NCBI RefSeq assembly: GCF_001884235.1
Contig: NZ_MAOI01000079.1
Location: 1 to 64,000, forward strand
Reading direction: 5' to 3'
Length of the DNA stretch: 64,000 bases
DNA from: Bacillus paramycoides
Lineage (GTDB): Bacteria > Bacillota > Bacilli > Bacillales > Bacillaceae_G
Part shown: positions 54,402 to 63,123 of the stretch, in pieces
Position numbering within the stretch: position 1 is the first letter of the stretch
How the letters are laid out: each line of letters starts with the position of its first letter
Made by a program: the position numbers and the translations under genes
The notes under the pieces: model-generated
What the model was told of the DNA's origin: nothing
Databases searched by the model: none
What the model saw: the letters and a program-made list of their open reading frames with translations, nothing else

Positions 54402-55844
54402 TCATTTTTCACAAACTAAAATAGCCTCACGTAAACGAGAAATCCCTTCCTCAATTTGATAAACATTTACTTTCCCATAAGATAAACGAATGTAACCATC
54501 TTTAGCGCCGAAAATGCTACCCGGCATAAAGGCAATTTCTTGTTTTAAGCTTTGCATAATGAGTTGTTTTTCGTTTATTGGTTCGTTTAATTTTCCCCAT
54601 ATGTATATACCGCCGGTTGGATTAGAGAAAGAGATTTTATCATGAAGTTGCTCGTTTAGAGCGCGGACGATAATGTCTCTTTTTTCTGCTAGTTGCTTTC
54701 GTAAGGGCGCTATATGTGACTGGAATGGAACGGTTTCGAAAAATTGTTGCATAAGCCACTGAGGGAAAATGCTCATTCCTAATTCCATTTGGTGCCGTGC
54801 ATCTGATAATCGCTCTACTACTGACTGCGGGGCGACAAGCCAGCCAACTCGTAAACCTGGTGCAATCATTTTTGATAAGGAATGTACATAAATGACTGTT
54901 CCGTTTTCATCAATTGATTTTAAAGTAGGGCAAGGTTGTTTGTTTTCTAAAGTAAGCAAACTTGACGGATCATCTTCAACGATCGCAATTCGTAAGTCCG
55001 CACAAAGTGACAACAGTTTTTTTCTACGATTTGGATGCAGCATCGTTCCAGTAGGGTTTTGAAAATTTGGATTTAAAAAGATCATTTTAATACGATGTTT
55101 TCTATATAACTCTTGCACATCGTCTGGATTAATACCGTGCTCATCGACAGGTAATGGGAAAATACGAATACCTGCTGATTGGAATAACGGTAATGAATAA
55201 CAGTGTGAAGGACTTTCGAAAGCGACGGCATCACCTGGATTTAATAAACATTGTACGATAAGGTGAAGTGCTTGCTGTGCACCAGATGTAATCATAATCG
55301 ACTGTTCGGTCGCTTCAACTTTTAAATATTCCTTCATATATTTTACTACCGCTTGTCTTAGCGGGAGATAGCCTTGCGGGTGATCGTAACTTAATGACTG
55401 TGTTAACGGTTGTTCTCGTAAAATCGTTTGTAGCTGATCATGAGGATAGAGATTACAACCAAGTTCTCCGTTTGCGAAGTCAATGATGTTTTCATTTTGC
55501 TGTATTTGCGCCCGAATGTGACGAAGTAATGGTAAGTTTGGTAAAAAAGTACCGCCCTCTACGAAACCTCTCCAGTTCGGCGTTAATGTTGGAGAAACGC
55601 CCCACATATGTGTACTCACACGTGTTCCTTTACCGGTCGTGCTTTCTACAATTCCCATAGCACGAAGCTCATTATAAGCAGTCGTTACCGTACTTCGATT
55701 TACATTTAACTGTGTAGCTAATTTCCGTTCTGAAGGGAGGAAGCTACCTGGGGGAAGCTCTCCGTACGTAATACGTCTTTCAATAAAGTCAACAACTTGC
55801 TGATAAATTGGGATTTTACTGTCACTATCTAGCTTCCATTCCAT
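54402..55844 (-). CDS. MocR/GntR-family regulator with aminotransferase domain
   Basis: A 480-residue MocR-type protein. A GntR winged HTH (about 10-75; IPIYQQVVDFIERRITYGEL, FLPSERKLATQLNVNRSTVT) is joined to a fold-type I aminotransferase domain with the PLP lysine K325 (HSLSKMIAPGLRVGW) and NFQNPTGTMLHP. Such proteins regulate by binding PLP or an amino acid adduct. The start is ATG at 55844 after GGAGGCG; the longer frame runs into the opposite gene's promoter. It diverges from an EamA exporter over a region with three CAGCCAATT boxes and likely controls it. Confidence 0.92.
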   Translation of the reverse strand: MEWKLDSDSKIPIYQQVVDFIERRITYGELPPGSFLPSERKLATQLNVNRSTVTTAYNELRAMGIVESTTGKGTRVSTHMWGVSPTLTPNWRGFVEGGTFLPNLPLLRHIRAQIQQNENIIDFANGELGCNLYPHDQLQTILREQPLTQSLSYDHPQGYLPLRQAVVKYMKEYLKVEATEQSIMITSGAQQALHLIVQCLLNPGDAVAFESPSHCYSLPLFQSAGIRIFPLPVDEHGINPDDVQELYRKHRIKMIFLNPNFQNPTGTMLHPNRRKKLLSLCADLRIAIVEDDPSSLLTLENKQPCPTLKSIDENGTVIYVHSLSKMIAPGLRVGWLVAPQSVVERLSDARHQMELGMSIFPQWLMQQFFETVPFQSHIAPLRKQLAEKRDIIVRALNEQLHDKISFSNPTGGIYIWGKLNEPINEKQLIMQSLKQEIAFMPGSIFGAKDGYIRLSYGKVNVYQIEEGISRLREAILVCEK

Positions 55845-55884
55845 ACAAACGCCTCCGCATCTCTTATATACATCAAGTATAACA

Positions 55885-55936
55885 AATTGGCTGGGTAAAA
55901 AAACAGCCAATTGGACGGTGTTATATCCAGCCAATT
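55885..55936. promoter_or_regulatory. Triple CAGCCAATT operator in the MocR-EamA divergent region
   Basis: AATTGGCTGG (55885-55894) faces CAGCCAATT (55904-55912), forming an inverted repeat, and CCAGCCAATT (55927-55936) repeats the second site 24 bases downstream in the same orientation. Mixed direct and inverted sites are typical of MocR/PdxR regulators. Confidence 0.75.
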
Positions 55937-55968
55937 TTACTATGCTAAATATGGAAGGGGAGATTCGG

Positions 55969-56880
55969 ATGAAACGATGGCAAATGGAGTGGCTCCTAGT
56001 AGCAGTCGCTTTAGTATGGGGAGCAAATTATACAATTGGAAAGTATGGCGTAGCATTTATGTCATCCATTCAATTTAATAGTTTACGATTTTTAGTAGCA
56101 TCACCGGTATTATTACTTATTACATTTATTATGGAACGCTCACTTCGTATTGAAAGAAAAGATTGGTTACGATTATTAGCAGTCGGTATCGTTGGAACGA
56201 CAATGTATCAAACGATGTTTATGTTATCTGTAAAATATACTTCAGCAACGAACGCTTCATTATTAATTGCGATGTCACCTATTTTTACAGGGATATTAGC
56301 AGTATTGCACAAACAAGAACGTTTTTCGATGAAAGTACAAATTGGTTCTATATTATCCTTTATTGGTGCAGCACTCGTTTTATTAACAGGGCATACAGGA
56401 GGAGCAACTTACGAGTATGCGTGGCTCGGAAATTTAATTGGATTAGTCGCAGCAATTGCGTGGGGATGGTATCCAATTTTGGCACAACCTCTCATTACAA
56501 AATACTCCGCAATGAGAGTCACATCATGGTCAACATTAATTGGAATTGTACCTCTTGTTGTATATTGTTTATTCAATGTAAATACATTAACATGGCCAGT
56601 AGACATGCTAAGCTGGGGATCTCTAGCATATTCAATCGTCTTTGCGACAATCTTCGGACTTGCAATGTGGTATGTCGGTATTAGTAAAATCGGCTCAACG
56701 AAAGTAATGGTTTATATGTATCTTGTACCATTGTTCGCAGTTATCTTTGCGGCTATAACAATCGGGGAGCAAATCAATATGATGCAACTAGTTGGCGGTC
56801 TTATTATCTTCATCGGTTTATATGTTGTGAAAAAAGGCGGAATCAAAAAGCCAGCTCTCAATTTGAAAAAAGTAAGTTAA
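55969..56880 (+). CDS. EamA/DMT-family exporter
   Basis: A 303-residue membrane protein with ten helices in two EamA repeats: WLLVAVALVWGANYTIGKYG with SSIQFNSLRFLVASPVLLLI, and LIGLVAAIAWGWYPILAQPL with SKIGSTKVMVYMYLVPLFAV. Members export amino acids or their analogues. The start is ATG 55969 after GAAGGGGAG. Divergence from a MocR regulator suggests export of an amino-acid-like or PLP-related compound, by inference. Confidence 0.9.
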   Translation: MKRWQMEWLLVAVALVWGANYTIGKYGVAFMSSIQFNSLRFLVASPVLLLITFIMERSLRIERKDWLRLLAVGIVGTTMYQTMFMLSVKYTSATNASLLIAMSPIFTGILAVLHKQERFSMKVQIGSILSFIGAALVLLTGHTGGATYEYAWLGNLIGLVAAIAWGWYPILAQPLITKYSAMRVTSWSTLIGIVPLVVYCLFNVNTLTWPVDMLSWGSLAYSIVFATIFGLAMWYVGISKIGSTKVMVYMYLVPLFAVIFAAITIGEQINMMQLVGGLIIFIGLYVVKKGGIKKPALNLKKVS

Positions 56881-56886
56881 CAGTAA

Positions 56887-56921
56887 AAATGATCTCTTTC
56901 ATATAGAAGGAGATCATTTTT
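56887..56921. terminator. Bidirectional terminator
   Basis: AAATGATCTC (56887-56896) pairs with GAGATCATTT (56910-56919), between convergent genes. Confidence 0.88.
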
Positions 56922-57366
56922 TGTTTCGTAATAAAAGTGCTTGTTCAACAGCCCATTTTTGATGATCATGAATTAAATGCTCTATAGCAAGTAGTGGAGA
57001 CATCCATTGTAAAATATGGTCCTCTTCATGTGTTTCAACTTCATATATTTTTTGACCGATGTAAAAATAACCATCATTTAAATAATATGTATCTTCTTTT
57101 TCCGCATAAAAATATCGTGCTGCATTACCGATATAGTGATCAATTTCAATTCCCCAGCCTAATTCCTCTAGTAATTCACGATGTAAACATGCTTCTTTCG
57201 TTTCCGTACCTTCCATACCACCACCTGGTAAAAAGAAACGGTTTCTATTTTTGATAATAGCTACTTTTGAACAAACTTCCTTAAAAATAACCGCATAACA
57301 GCTCGGTCTTAATACATACTGAACAGTAGGTTTTTTATAACCAAATGTGAGTTTCGAAATAATAAA
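56914..57366 (-). CDS. NUDIX hydrolase lacking a standard start codon
   Basis: The NUDIX box GGMEGTETKEACLHRELLEELGW is complete (G-x5-E-x7-RE-x2-EE-x-GW). The ATG at 57216 lies inside the box, so the gene must start earlier. The frame is open on the minus strand back to a stop at 57370-57372 and encodes KLTFGYKKPTVQYVLRPSCY, AVIFKEVCSKVAIIKNRNRF upstream of the box. Between that stop and this sequence there is no ATG, GTG or TTG; the codons are TGT TTT ATT ATT TCG AAA. AAAGG lies at the right distance before the ATTs. Either ATT is used as a rare start or a point mutation removed the ATG. The product would otherwise be a full-size nucleotide-derivative hydrolase. Confidence 0.7.
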   Translation of the reverse strand, partial: FIISKLTFGYKKPTVQYVLRPSCYAVIFKEVCSKVAIIKNRNRFFLPGGGMEGTETKEACLHRELLEELGWGIEIDHYIGNAARYFYAEKEDTYYLNDGYFYIGQKIYEVETHEEDHILQWMSPLLAIEHLIHDHQKWAVEQALLLRNKK

Positions 57367-57459
57367 ACACTACCTTTCTCTATAAAATACATAAAAGGAA
57401 TAATAAGGTAAAAGTTGAATTGTATTAGGATAATCATAGTTGATTGGAGTGATACCAAA

Positions 57460-57861
57460 ATGATAAATCGAAAGTGTTCACGATGTAAAGAAATAACAGG
57501 TACATTGCATGGTGGTAAAAAAATTAAGGAAGAATTTTTATGTGAGGACTGTTTGCAAAAAGGAATTGCGAGTGGAGAAATCGAATTATCACAAGTGGAG
57601 AAAGAACAAACTTCGTATCTTTCTATAAAAATATTAAAAATAATGAGTGTGATTTATTTAATAGTGTCTATTATAACCGCTTTTTCTGCTGGAGCACTTA
57701 TACAGGATCCAGGTCTTGGTGGAATATCATTTTCAATAACAGGCGCAGTTGGTGTTATGATAATTGGATCGATATTCCAGTCTGTTCTCGTATTTTGCGG
57801 GATATGGGTATTCATCCTATTAGTAGAAACGGTCATTAAAATTTATGAAAAAATGAAGTGA
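57460..57861 (+). CDS. Small zinc-ribbon membrane protein
   Basis: A 133-residue protein. A treble CxxC-type ribbon at the N-terminus (KCSRCKEITG and FLCEDCLQKG) is followed by two transmembrane helices (about 60-82 and 95-122). Proteins of this design are common and uncharacterised. The start is ATG 57460 after GGAGTGAT. The next gene starts 17 bases later. Confidence 0.7.
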   Translation: MINRKCSRCKEITGTLHGGKKIKEEFLCEDCLQKGIASGEIELSQVEKEQTSYLSIKILKIMSVIYLIVSIITAFSAGALIQDPGLGGISFSITGAVGVMIIGSIFQSVLVFCGIWVFILLVETVIKIYEKMK

Positions 57862-57878
57862 GTGAGAGGGAGAAATAT

Positions 57879-58349
57879 ATGCGAGTAAGAAATATTCAAG
57901 GGGAAGATTATATAAAGATTCATTCCGTTTTAAATGATTGGTGGGGCGGGAGAAATATGGCTGACATGTTGCCAAAATTGTTCTTTGTTCATTTTCAAGA
58001 AACGAGTTTTATCATTGAAGAAGAGGGAGAAGCGTTAGGTTTCTTATGTGGATTCTTTTCGCAAACCCACAAAGAAGAAGCTTACGTTCACTTTATCGGC
58101 GTAAATCCAAAGTATAGAAGAAAAGGAATTGCATCGACATTGTATTCTTATTTCTTCGATGCCGCTCGTGCAAACAATCGTAAAGTTGTAAAAGCAATCA
58201 CATCACCAGTTAATAAAAAATCGATACAATTTCATCAAGAAATTGGTTTTCAAATTGAAGCCGGAGATGGTGAAATCGATGGTGTATCCGTACATACAAA
58301 TTATGATGGGAACGGCGGGAGTAGGGTTTTATTTTTAAAACATGTGTAA
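57879..58349 (+). CDS. GNAT-family acetyltransferase
   Basis: A 156-residue acetyltransferase: MRVRNIQGEDYIKIHSVLND at the start, AYVHFIGVNPKYRRKGIAST (R-R-x-G-I-A CoA loop) and VKAITSPVNKKSIQFHQEIG at the end of the fold. The start is ATG 57879 after GAGGGAG. It probably shares a transcript with the ribbon protein gene. Substrate unknown. Confidence 0.88.
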   Translation: MRVRNIQGEDYIKIHSVLNDWWGGRNMADMLPKLFFVHFQETSFIIEEEGEALGFLCGFFSQTHKEEAYVHFIGVNPKYRRKGIASTLYSYFFDAARANNRKVVKAITSPVNKKSIQFHQEIGFQIEAGDGEIDGVSVHTNYDGNGGSRVLFLKHV

Positions 58350-58354
58350 AGATG

Positions 58355-58378
58355 GGCTAACGTGAAGTTAGCCTTTTT
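58355..58378 (+). terminator. Terminator after the GNAT gene
   Basis: GGCTAAC (58355-58361) pairs with GTTAGCC (58367-58373) around GTGAA, followed by TTTTT. Confidence 0.85.
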
Positions 58379-58397
58379 GTTGTGAGGAGGTATTAGT

Positions 58398-59288
58398 ATG
58401 GAGAGTAAACAAAGTAGAAATGAGTATTTACAGCGCATATATAAAGTTCAAGATTATATAGAATCAAACATAAATGATTCACTTTCTATTGAGGTGCTAG
58501 CAGATGTGGCAGGATTTTCAAAGTTTCATTTTCATAGAATTTTTAAAGGGATGATGGATGAATCGTTATCTCGGTATGTGAATCGTTTGAAATTAGAAAG
58601 AGCAACACATTTACTTACATATCGCACAGACATGACGGTTACAGACATTGCTTATCACTTTGGGTTCACGGATTCAGCAGTTTTCTCCCGGACATTTAAA
58701 AATCATTACGGAGTAAGTCCATCTTACTATAGAAATCACAATAGCAAGAATTGCAAAGACGGGAACGAAGGTTATCAATACAATGAATGTAAGAAGGTTC
58801 GAGGAAATGTTGAAATTGAAACAGCGGACAATGTAAACGTTGCATACATAAGACATGTAGGTACATATAAAGATTTAACTATAGATTTTCCAAAGATGAT
58901 AGAAAAACTATTTCATTACGCAACGGAGCAAAACTATCATGTATTCGAGGATACGAAGGTATTAACAATTTATCACGATCATCACGAATTTACAGAAGAC
59001 TATCATTTAAGAACGAGCCTTTGTATAACAATTCCAGATGAATCCGCTGTAGAAACGAGCGGAATTGGAATTATGGCAATACCGCCAGGAAAGTATGCAG
59101 TAGGCCATTTTGAAATATTCCAAGACGAATATAAAGGGGCATGGGATTTCTTATATGGCGAGTGGCTACCGAATAGCGGATATAAACCGAGAGATTCGTA
59201 TCCTTTTGAAATGTATAAAAATGATCCAGGGCAACACCCAGAACATAAACATATAGTTGAAATATATGTACCTATCGAACCTTTTTAA
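58398..59288 (+). CDS. AraC-family regulator with GyrI-like effector domain
   Basis: A 296-residue regulator. Two AraC helix-turn-helices lie at about residues 15-110 (LADVAGFSKFHFHRIFKGMM, DIAYHFGFTDSAVFSRTFKN, HYGVSPSYYR) and a GyrI-like small-molecule-binding domain at about 140-294 (VNVAYIRHVGTYKDLTIDFP, PPGKYAVGHFEIFQDEYKGA). Members sense drugs or dyes and activate exporters. It is followed 23 bases later by a serine hydrolase gene, probably in one operon. GAGGAGG precedes the ATG. Confidence 0.9.
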   Translation: MESKQSRNEYLQRIYKVQDYIESNINDSLSIEVLADVAGFSKFHFHRIFKGMMDESLSRYVNRLKLERATHLLTYRTDMTVTDIAYHFGFTDSAVFSRTFKNHYGVSPSYYRNHNSKNCKDGNEGYQYNECKKVRGNVEIETADNVNVAYIRHVGTYKDLTIDFPKMIEKLFHYATEQNYHVFEDTKVLTIYHDHHEFTEDYHLRTSLCITIPDESAVETSGIGIMAIPPGKYAVGHFEIFQDEYKGAWDFLYGEWLPNSGYKPRDSYPFEMYKNDPGQHPEHKHIVEIYVPIEPF

Positions 59289-59311
59289 TCATAGATTAAG
59301 GGGGAAGAACA

Positions 59312-60253
59312 ATGAAAACTACTGAACAGTTAGATTGTATGATAAAAGAAGACTATAAAAATATAAATGGTATGTTAGTTGTACAAAAAGATAATGTTGT
59401 TTTGGAAAAATATTATAACGGATACGGATCAGATGATGCATTTCATGTAGCATCAGTCACAAAAACGATAATCTCTGCGTTAATTGGGATATGTGTAGAT
59501 AAAGGCTATATAAAAAGCGTTGATCAAAAGGTAATAGAATTTTTCCCAGAATATAATCCTAATGCATCTGAAATAACAGTTTGGCATCTTCTTACAATGA
59601 CAGCTCCATATCCTTTTGCAGACTGGCATGAACCGTTAGAAGAACTATGTACACAAAAGGATTGGGTAGAGTATACGTTAAATAGAATCGGGCAAGGCGG
59701 AGAAATTGGGTCTTTTAAATATTCTTCTGCAGGAGCTCATTTATTATCAGCAATAATTACGAGTGTAACTGGGAAAAGTGCTCGTGAGTTTGCGAACGAA
59801 CACCTATTTCAGCCTATCGGTATGAGAGAAATTCCAAACTACAATATGAAAGCATTTGGATTTGATGACTTATTCGGAAAAGATGTGAAAGGGTGGGTTC
59901 ACGATCCAAACGGTATTTCGACGGGTGGATGGGGACTTACGTTAACCGTTAGAGATATGGCTAAGTTTGGACGTTTATATTTAAATGAAGGTACTTATGA
60001 TGGAAAACAAATTCTTTCAAAATCATGGGTAAAAGAATCGACAGCAATGAACCAGAATCAGTATGGTTACTTATGGTGGTTACGAGAAGAAGACGGGGTC
60101 TATTCATATTGTGCAATGGGTGATGGTGGGAATGTGATTTGTTGTATTCCGGAGAAGGAATTGGTGGTGGTGATTGCGTCTGAAATTATACCGAATGCAG
60201 GGGATAGATGGAAGTTAATTAAAGACTGCATACTTCCTTATTTAAAAGATTAA
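59312..60253 (+). CDS. Serine hydrolase of the beta-lactamase/PBP-like family
   Basis: A 313-residue class C beta-lactamase-like hydrolase without a signal peptide. The S-x-x-K motif is S48-V-T-K51 (HVASVTKTIISALIG), the Y-S-x motif is YSSAGAHLL, and GDGGNVICCIPE takes the place of K-T-G. Cytoplasmic relatives act as esterases or D-amino peptidases and not as beta-lactamases. It follows the AraC-family gene. AAGGGGGAAG precedes the ATG. Confidence 0.87.
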   Translation: MKTTEQLDCMIKEDYKNINGMLVVQKDNVVLEKYYNGYGSDDAFHVASVTKTIISALIGICVDKGYIKSVDQKVIEFFPEYNPNASEITVWHLLTMTAPYPFADWHEPLEELCTQKDWVEYTLNRIGQGGEIGSFKYSSAGAHLLSAIITSVTGKSAREFANEHLFQPIGMREIPNYNMKAFGFDDLFGKDVKGWVHDPNGISTGGWGLTLTVRDMAKFGRLYLNEGTYDGKQILSKSWVKESTAMNQNQYGYLWWLREEDGVYSYCAMGDGGNVICCIPEKELVVVIASEIIPNAGDRWKLIKDCILPYLKD

Positions 60254-60360
60254 GATGTGTATTTTATGAAAATGAGAATAAAAGATTTAGTTATACTTGT
60301 TTTGTTCTCAATGAAAGAAGTAAGTGTTGTGAGAAAAAAGTTGTTCAACTAAGATTAGAA

Positions 60361-60411
60361 AACTTCAACACCTATACGATTATTGAATAATTGCATGGTG
60401 TTGAAGTACTT
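60361..60411 (+). terminator. Hairpin after serine hydrolase
   Basis: ACTTCAACACC (60362-60372) pairs with GGTGTTGAAGT (60397-60407), with ACTTTTAAG after it. Confidence 0.6.
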
Positions 60412-60470
60412 TTAAGTAAATTAAGGTACATTAAACAGCGAGCTGAAACACCTTTTTCTGTTATTGTAAA

Positions 60471-61226
60471 TTATTCTTTAATTTTTCGATGTATAAAGTA
60501 CATCATGCCAAACACAATTGCCAGCAAAATAAATTTAATTAATTCTATTAGGCTAATATCCCATTTTGTTTCTACTCCATCTGTTAAATAAAATACATTA
60601 AACATACCATGTAAAATTGCAGGTGTTATCACAGAACGGCTATACTCTCTCGTATACGTCAAAATTATAGATAATATAAATAATAATGAGAGATAGCTTA
60701 ATATTCCTACAAACCAAAACTCATAGTTTTTATAAAAGATTGATACTGGTAAATGCCATAAAGACCAAAGCGATGCAGTAATGATTGCTGTTTGTGTTAA
60801 TGAATATTTTTTTCGTAAATGGTAATGAAAATTTCCACGCCATATGATTTCCTCTAATAATGCGGATAAAGCTGCGATTGTAAGACCAATGAGTAGGAGA
60901 GATCCCAATTCATTACAGTGATTAAATAAGAACTTAATATTATAAATATAAAAATAGAAATGGAGACATAGACCTAAAAGTAGTGGGAATAAAATGGAGA
61001 AAATTAGTGATTTTAATGTTGGACGTGAAATTCCAAATGTATGAACTATTTTTTGTTTCTTATATAATTTCTGATATAAAATAACAGCTAAAAGCGGAAC
61101 AACCATCGTAAACCCTAAATAATTACGACTATTTTCTATGTTTAGTAAAACGATATAAACAAGCGATGTGAGAAAATAAATGTATAATGTTGAATGATAA
61201 ACTATGTTTTTATTAATATTTTTCAC
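60471..61226 (-). CDS. CPBP-family intramembrane metalloprotease
   Basis: A 251-residue membrane protein with about seven helices. The glutamates E125-E126 in LLEEIIWRGN, His158 in LWSLWHLP and the later histidine in ILHGMFNVFY form the CPBP (CAAX protease/bacteriocin-processing, Abi) active site. Such proteases act in prenyl-protein processing in eukaryotes and in bacteriocin maturation or immunity in bacteria; no bacteriocin gene is visible beside it. The ATG on the minus strand has only a weak upstream site. Confidence 0.86.
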   Translation of the reverse strand: MKNINKNIVYHSTLYIYFLTSLVYIVLLNIENSRNYLGFTMVVPLLAVILYQKLYKKQKIVHTFGISRPTLKSLIFSILFPLLLGLCLHFYFYIYNIKFLFNHCNELGSLLLIGLTIAALSALLEEIIWRGNFHYHLRKKYSLTQTAIITASLWSLWHLPVSIFYKNYEFWFVGILSYLSLLFILSIILTYTREYSRSVITPAILHGMFNVFYLTDGVETKWDISLIELIKFILLAIVFGMMYFIHRKIKE

Positions 61227-61370
61227 CTACCTAAGTACATATAATTTGTTAATCGAATATTGGATATTTTAATTATATATGAAATGGAAATAGACAGAAT
61301 GAATATTTTCATACTGTTGATTCTAATAATAGAGAAGAGGATTAAATTTTATACCGCTATTATGTATAAG

Positions 61371-61430
61371 TAAGAGATAGAAAGAGATAGAAAGAGATAG
61401 AAAGAGATAGAAAGAGATAGAAAGAGATTG
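61371..61430. repeat. 10-base tandem repeat (AAAGAGATAG, six copies)
   Basis: Six head-to-tail copies of AAAGAGATAG fill 61371-61430; the first has T at position 1 and the last reads AAAGAGATTG. The four central copies are identical. The array ends about 40 bases before the start of a small membrane protein gene, inside its likely leader. It has the features of a variable-number tandem repeat. Confidence 0.95.
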
Positions 61431-61469
61431 CTCTAGATGGATAAAAGACGTTGTTTGAAAGGTGAGGGT

Positions 61470-61736
61470 ATGATGGCAAAGTCTAATATTGTAGAAATTA
61501 TTTCAGCTTTAGTATCTATTATCGGCGTGTATATACTAATAAATGCACCAGAAATGGGGAGTAAGGCTGCAAGTAGATCTGTTGCAGAGCAGGGCGGTCA
61601 TATGGATACGAGTACATATTTAGCTATATTACAAGGATATGGAAATTCATATACAATTCTAGGTGCGATTTGTTTATTTATGGGATTGCTCAGTTTAATT
61701 TCGATAATTTCAATTCAAGTATATAAAAGTAAATAG
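61470..61736 (+). CDS. Small two-helix membrane protein of unknown function
   Basis: An 88-residue protein with two predicted transmembrane helices (about 7-25 and 63-84) and a polar middle (EMGSKAASRSVAEQGGHMDT). I do not recognise the family. AAAGGTGAGGG lies just before two consecutive ATGs (61470 and 61473); either could be used. The longer frame from 61437 overlaps the sequence that follows the tandem repeat. The number of 10-base repeats upstream may affect its expression. Confidence 0.6.
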   Translation: MMAKSNIVEIISALVSIIGVYILINAPEMGSKAASRSVAEQGGHMDTSTYLAILQGYGNSYTILGAICLFMGLLSLISIISIQVYKSK

Positions 61737-61746
61737 AGGTTGAAAA

Positions 61747-61783
61747 AACAATGCTCTTGTCAATTTGGCGGGAGCATTGTTTG
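61747..61783 (+). terminator. Terminator after the small membrane protein gene
   Basis: AAACAATGCTC (61746-61756) pairs with GAGCATTGTTT (61772-61782). A 81-codon frame running through this hairpin (61740-61985) is not considered a gene. Confidence 0.75.
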
Positions 61784-61908
61784 TATAAATAAGTATTTTT
61801 CTATAAGGAAATATCATGCGGTTCCAAAAAAGAATGTCCCCGTAACTTTCCACAATAAAAAATCGTTAAACAAAAGAAAGGATTTTTACTCGCGAATGGA
61901 GGAGAAAC

Positions 61909-62981
61909 ATGAAGATTTTAATTCTAGGTGGTACACGATTTTTAGGAAGAGCATTTGTAGAAGAGGCCTTAAAGAGAGGAAATGAAGTTACATTATTTAA
62001 TCGCGGAACAAACAAAGAAATTTTTTCAAATGTAGAGCAGTTAATCGGTGATAGAAATGGCGATGTATCAAGTTTAGAAAATCGAAAATGGGATGTTGTC
62101 GTAGATACGTGTGGGTTTTCTCCGCACCATATTAGGAATGTTGGAGAAGTACTAAAAGATAATATAAAGCATTATATATTCATCTCAAGCCTTTCCGTAT
62201 ATAAAGATTGGATCCCGCATCATATAAAAGAAGACTATATATTACAACCTGAACCTTCGATTGATAAGTTAAAGGCTGTAGAGAATGGTGAAATATCTCC
62301 TTATGAGTATTACGGTGCGTTAAAAGTATTATGTGAAAAAGAGGCAGAGAAATATTGGCCAGGTCGTGTTTTACACGTAAGAGCAGGACTTCTCTCGGGA
62401 ATGTTTGATTATACAGATCGACTCCCTTATTGGATTCAGCGTGTAGCAAAGGGAGGAAAAGTGTTAGTACCAGGAAGAAAAGACCGCCCAGTACAGTTAG
62501 TTGATATAAAAGATGTCACAAGCTTTGGATTAAATTAAACATGGCAGAAAACAATAAAGCAGGTACATTTAATGTAACAGGTCCGAAAGATGAATTGACG
62601 ATGGGGGAAGTATTAAATACGTGTAAAGAAGTTACGAATAGCGATGCTGAATTCGTTTGGGTAAATGAATCATTTATGAATGAACATAAAGTGCAGCCAT
62701 GGACAGAGATGCCATTATGGCTTCCTGAAACATTTCCATTAGAAGGGGAAACCGAACCGTGGAAAGGTGGATTTTCTATAAGTATCGAAAGTGCTGTAAA
62801 AGCAGGGCTTACTTTTAGAAGGTTAGAAGATACAGTTACAGATGTGCATGAGTGGATGAAAGAAATGAAAGATAGTGAATTAAAAGCAGGTATTTCAGGG
62901 GAGAGGGAGAGAGTATTATTAGAGAAATGGTATAAAGAAGGGCAAACAAGGGCAAACAAGGGTACTTTTAGAATGATTTGA
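61909..62981 (+). pseudogene. NAD-dependent epimerase/dehydratase broken by a 5-bp duplication
   Basis: The first part (61909-62538) encodes an extended short-chain dehydrogenase: NAD motif ILGGTRFLGRAFVEEALKRG, DVVVDTCGFSPHHIRNVGEV, YIFISSLSVY and the catalytic YYGALK. It ends at FGLN-stop. From about 62541 a different frame continues with MAENNKAGTFNVTGPKDELT and MGEVLNTCKEVTNSDAEFVW, the natural C-terminal half, to 62981. The junction reads ATTAAATTAAAC (62529-62540), a tandem ATTAA duplication; removing five bases gives GLNMAENNKAG and one continuous gene of about 355 codons. GGAGGAG precedes the ATG. The substrate-binding half is lost from the first product, so activity is unlikely. Confidence 0.88.
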
Positions 62982-63082
62982 TTTTAAGGGATGGTATGAT
63001 TCATTGTATAAATCTTTACTCAAGGAGATATTCTATTTATTTCTAAACTATAGTAGTTATTATGAATATAATAGTTGAATAT

Positions 63083-63121
63083 AAAAGAGCACACTTATTC
63101 ATAGCGAAAGTGTGCTCTTTT
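63083..63121. terminator. Bidirectional terminator
   Basis: AAAAGAGCACACT (63083-63095) pairs with AGTGTGCTCTTTT (63109-63121), between the epimerase remnant and the convergent esterase gene. Confidence 0.92.
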
Positions 63122-63123
63122 CC

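Noticed and set aside
61371-61430. CRISPR-like array
   Set aside because: The 10-base units are directly adjacent with no spacers; it is a simple tandem repeat.
61740-61985. 81-codon open frame
   Set aside because: It starts at the stop of the small membrane protein, runs through a terminator hairpin and into the epimerase start; composition is not protein-like.
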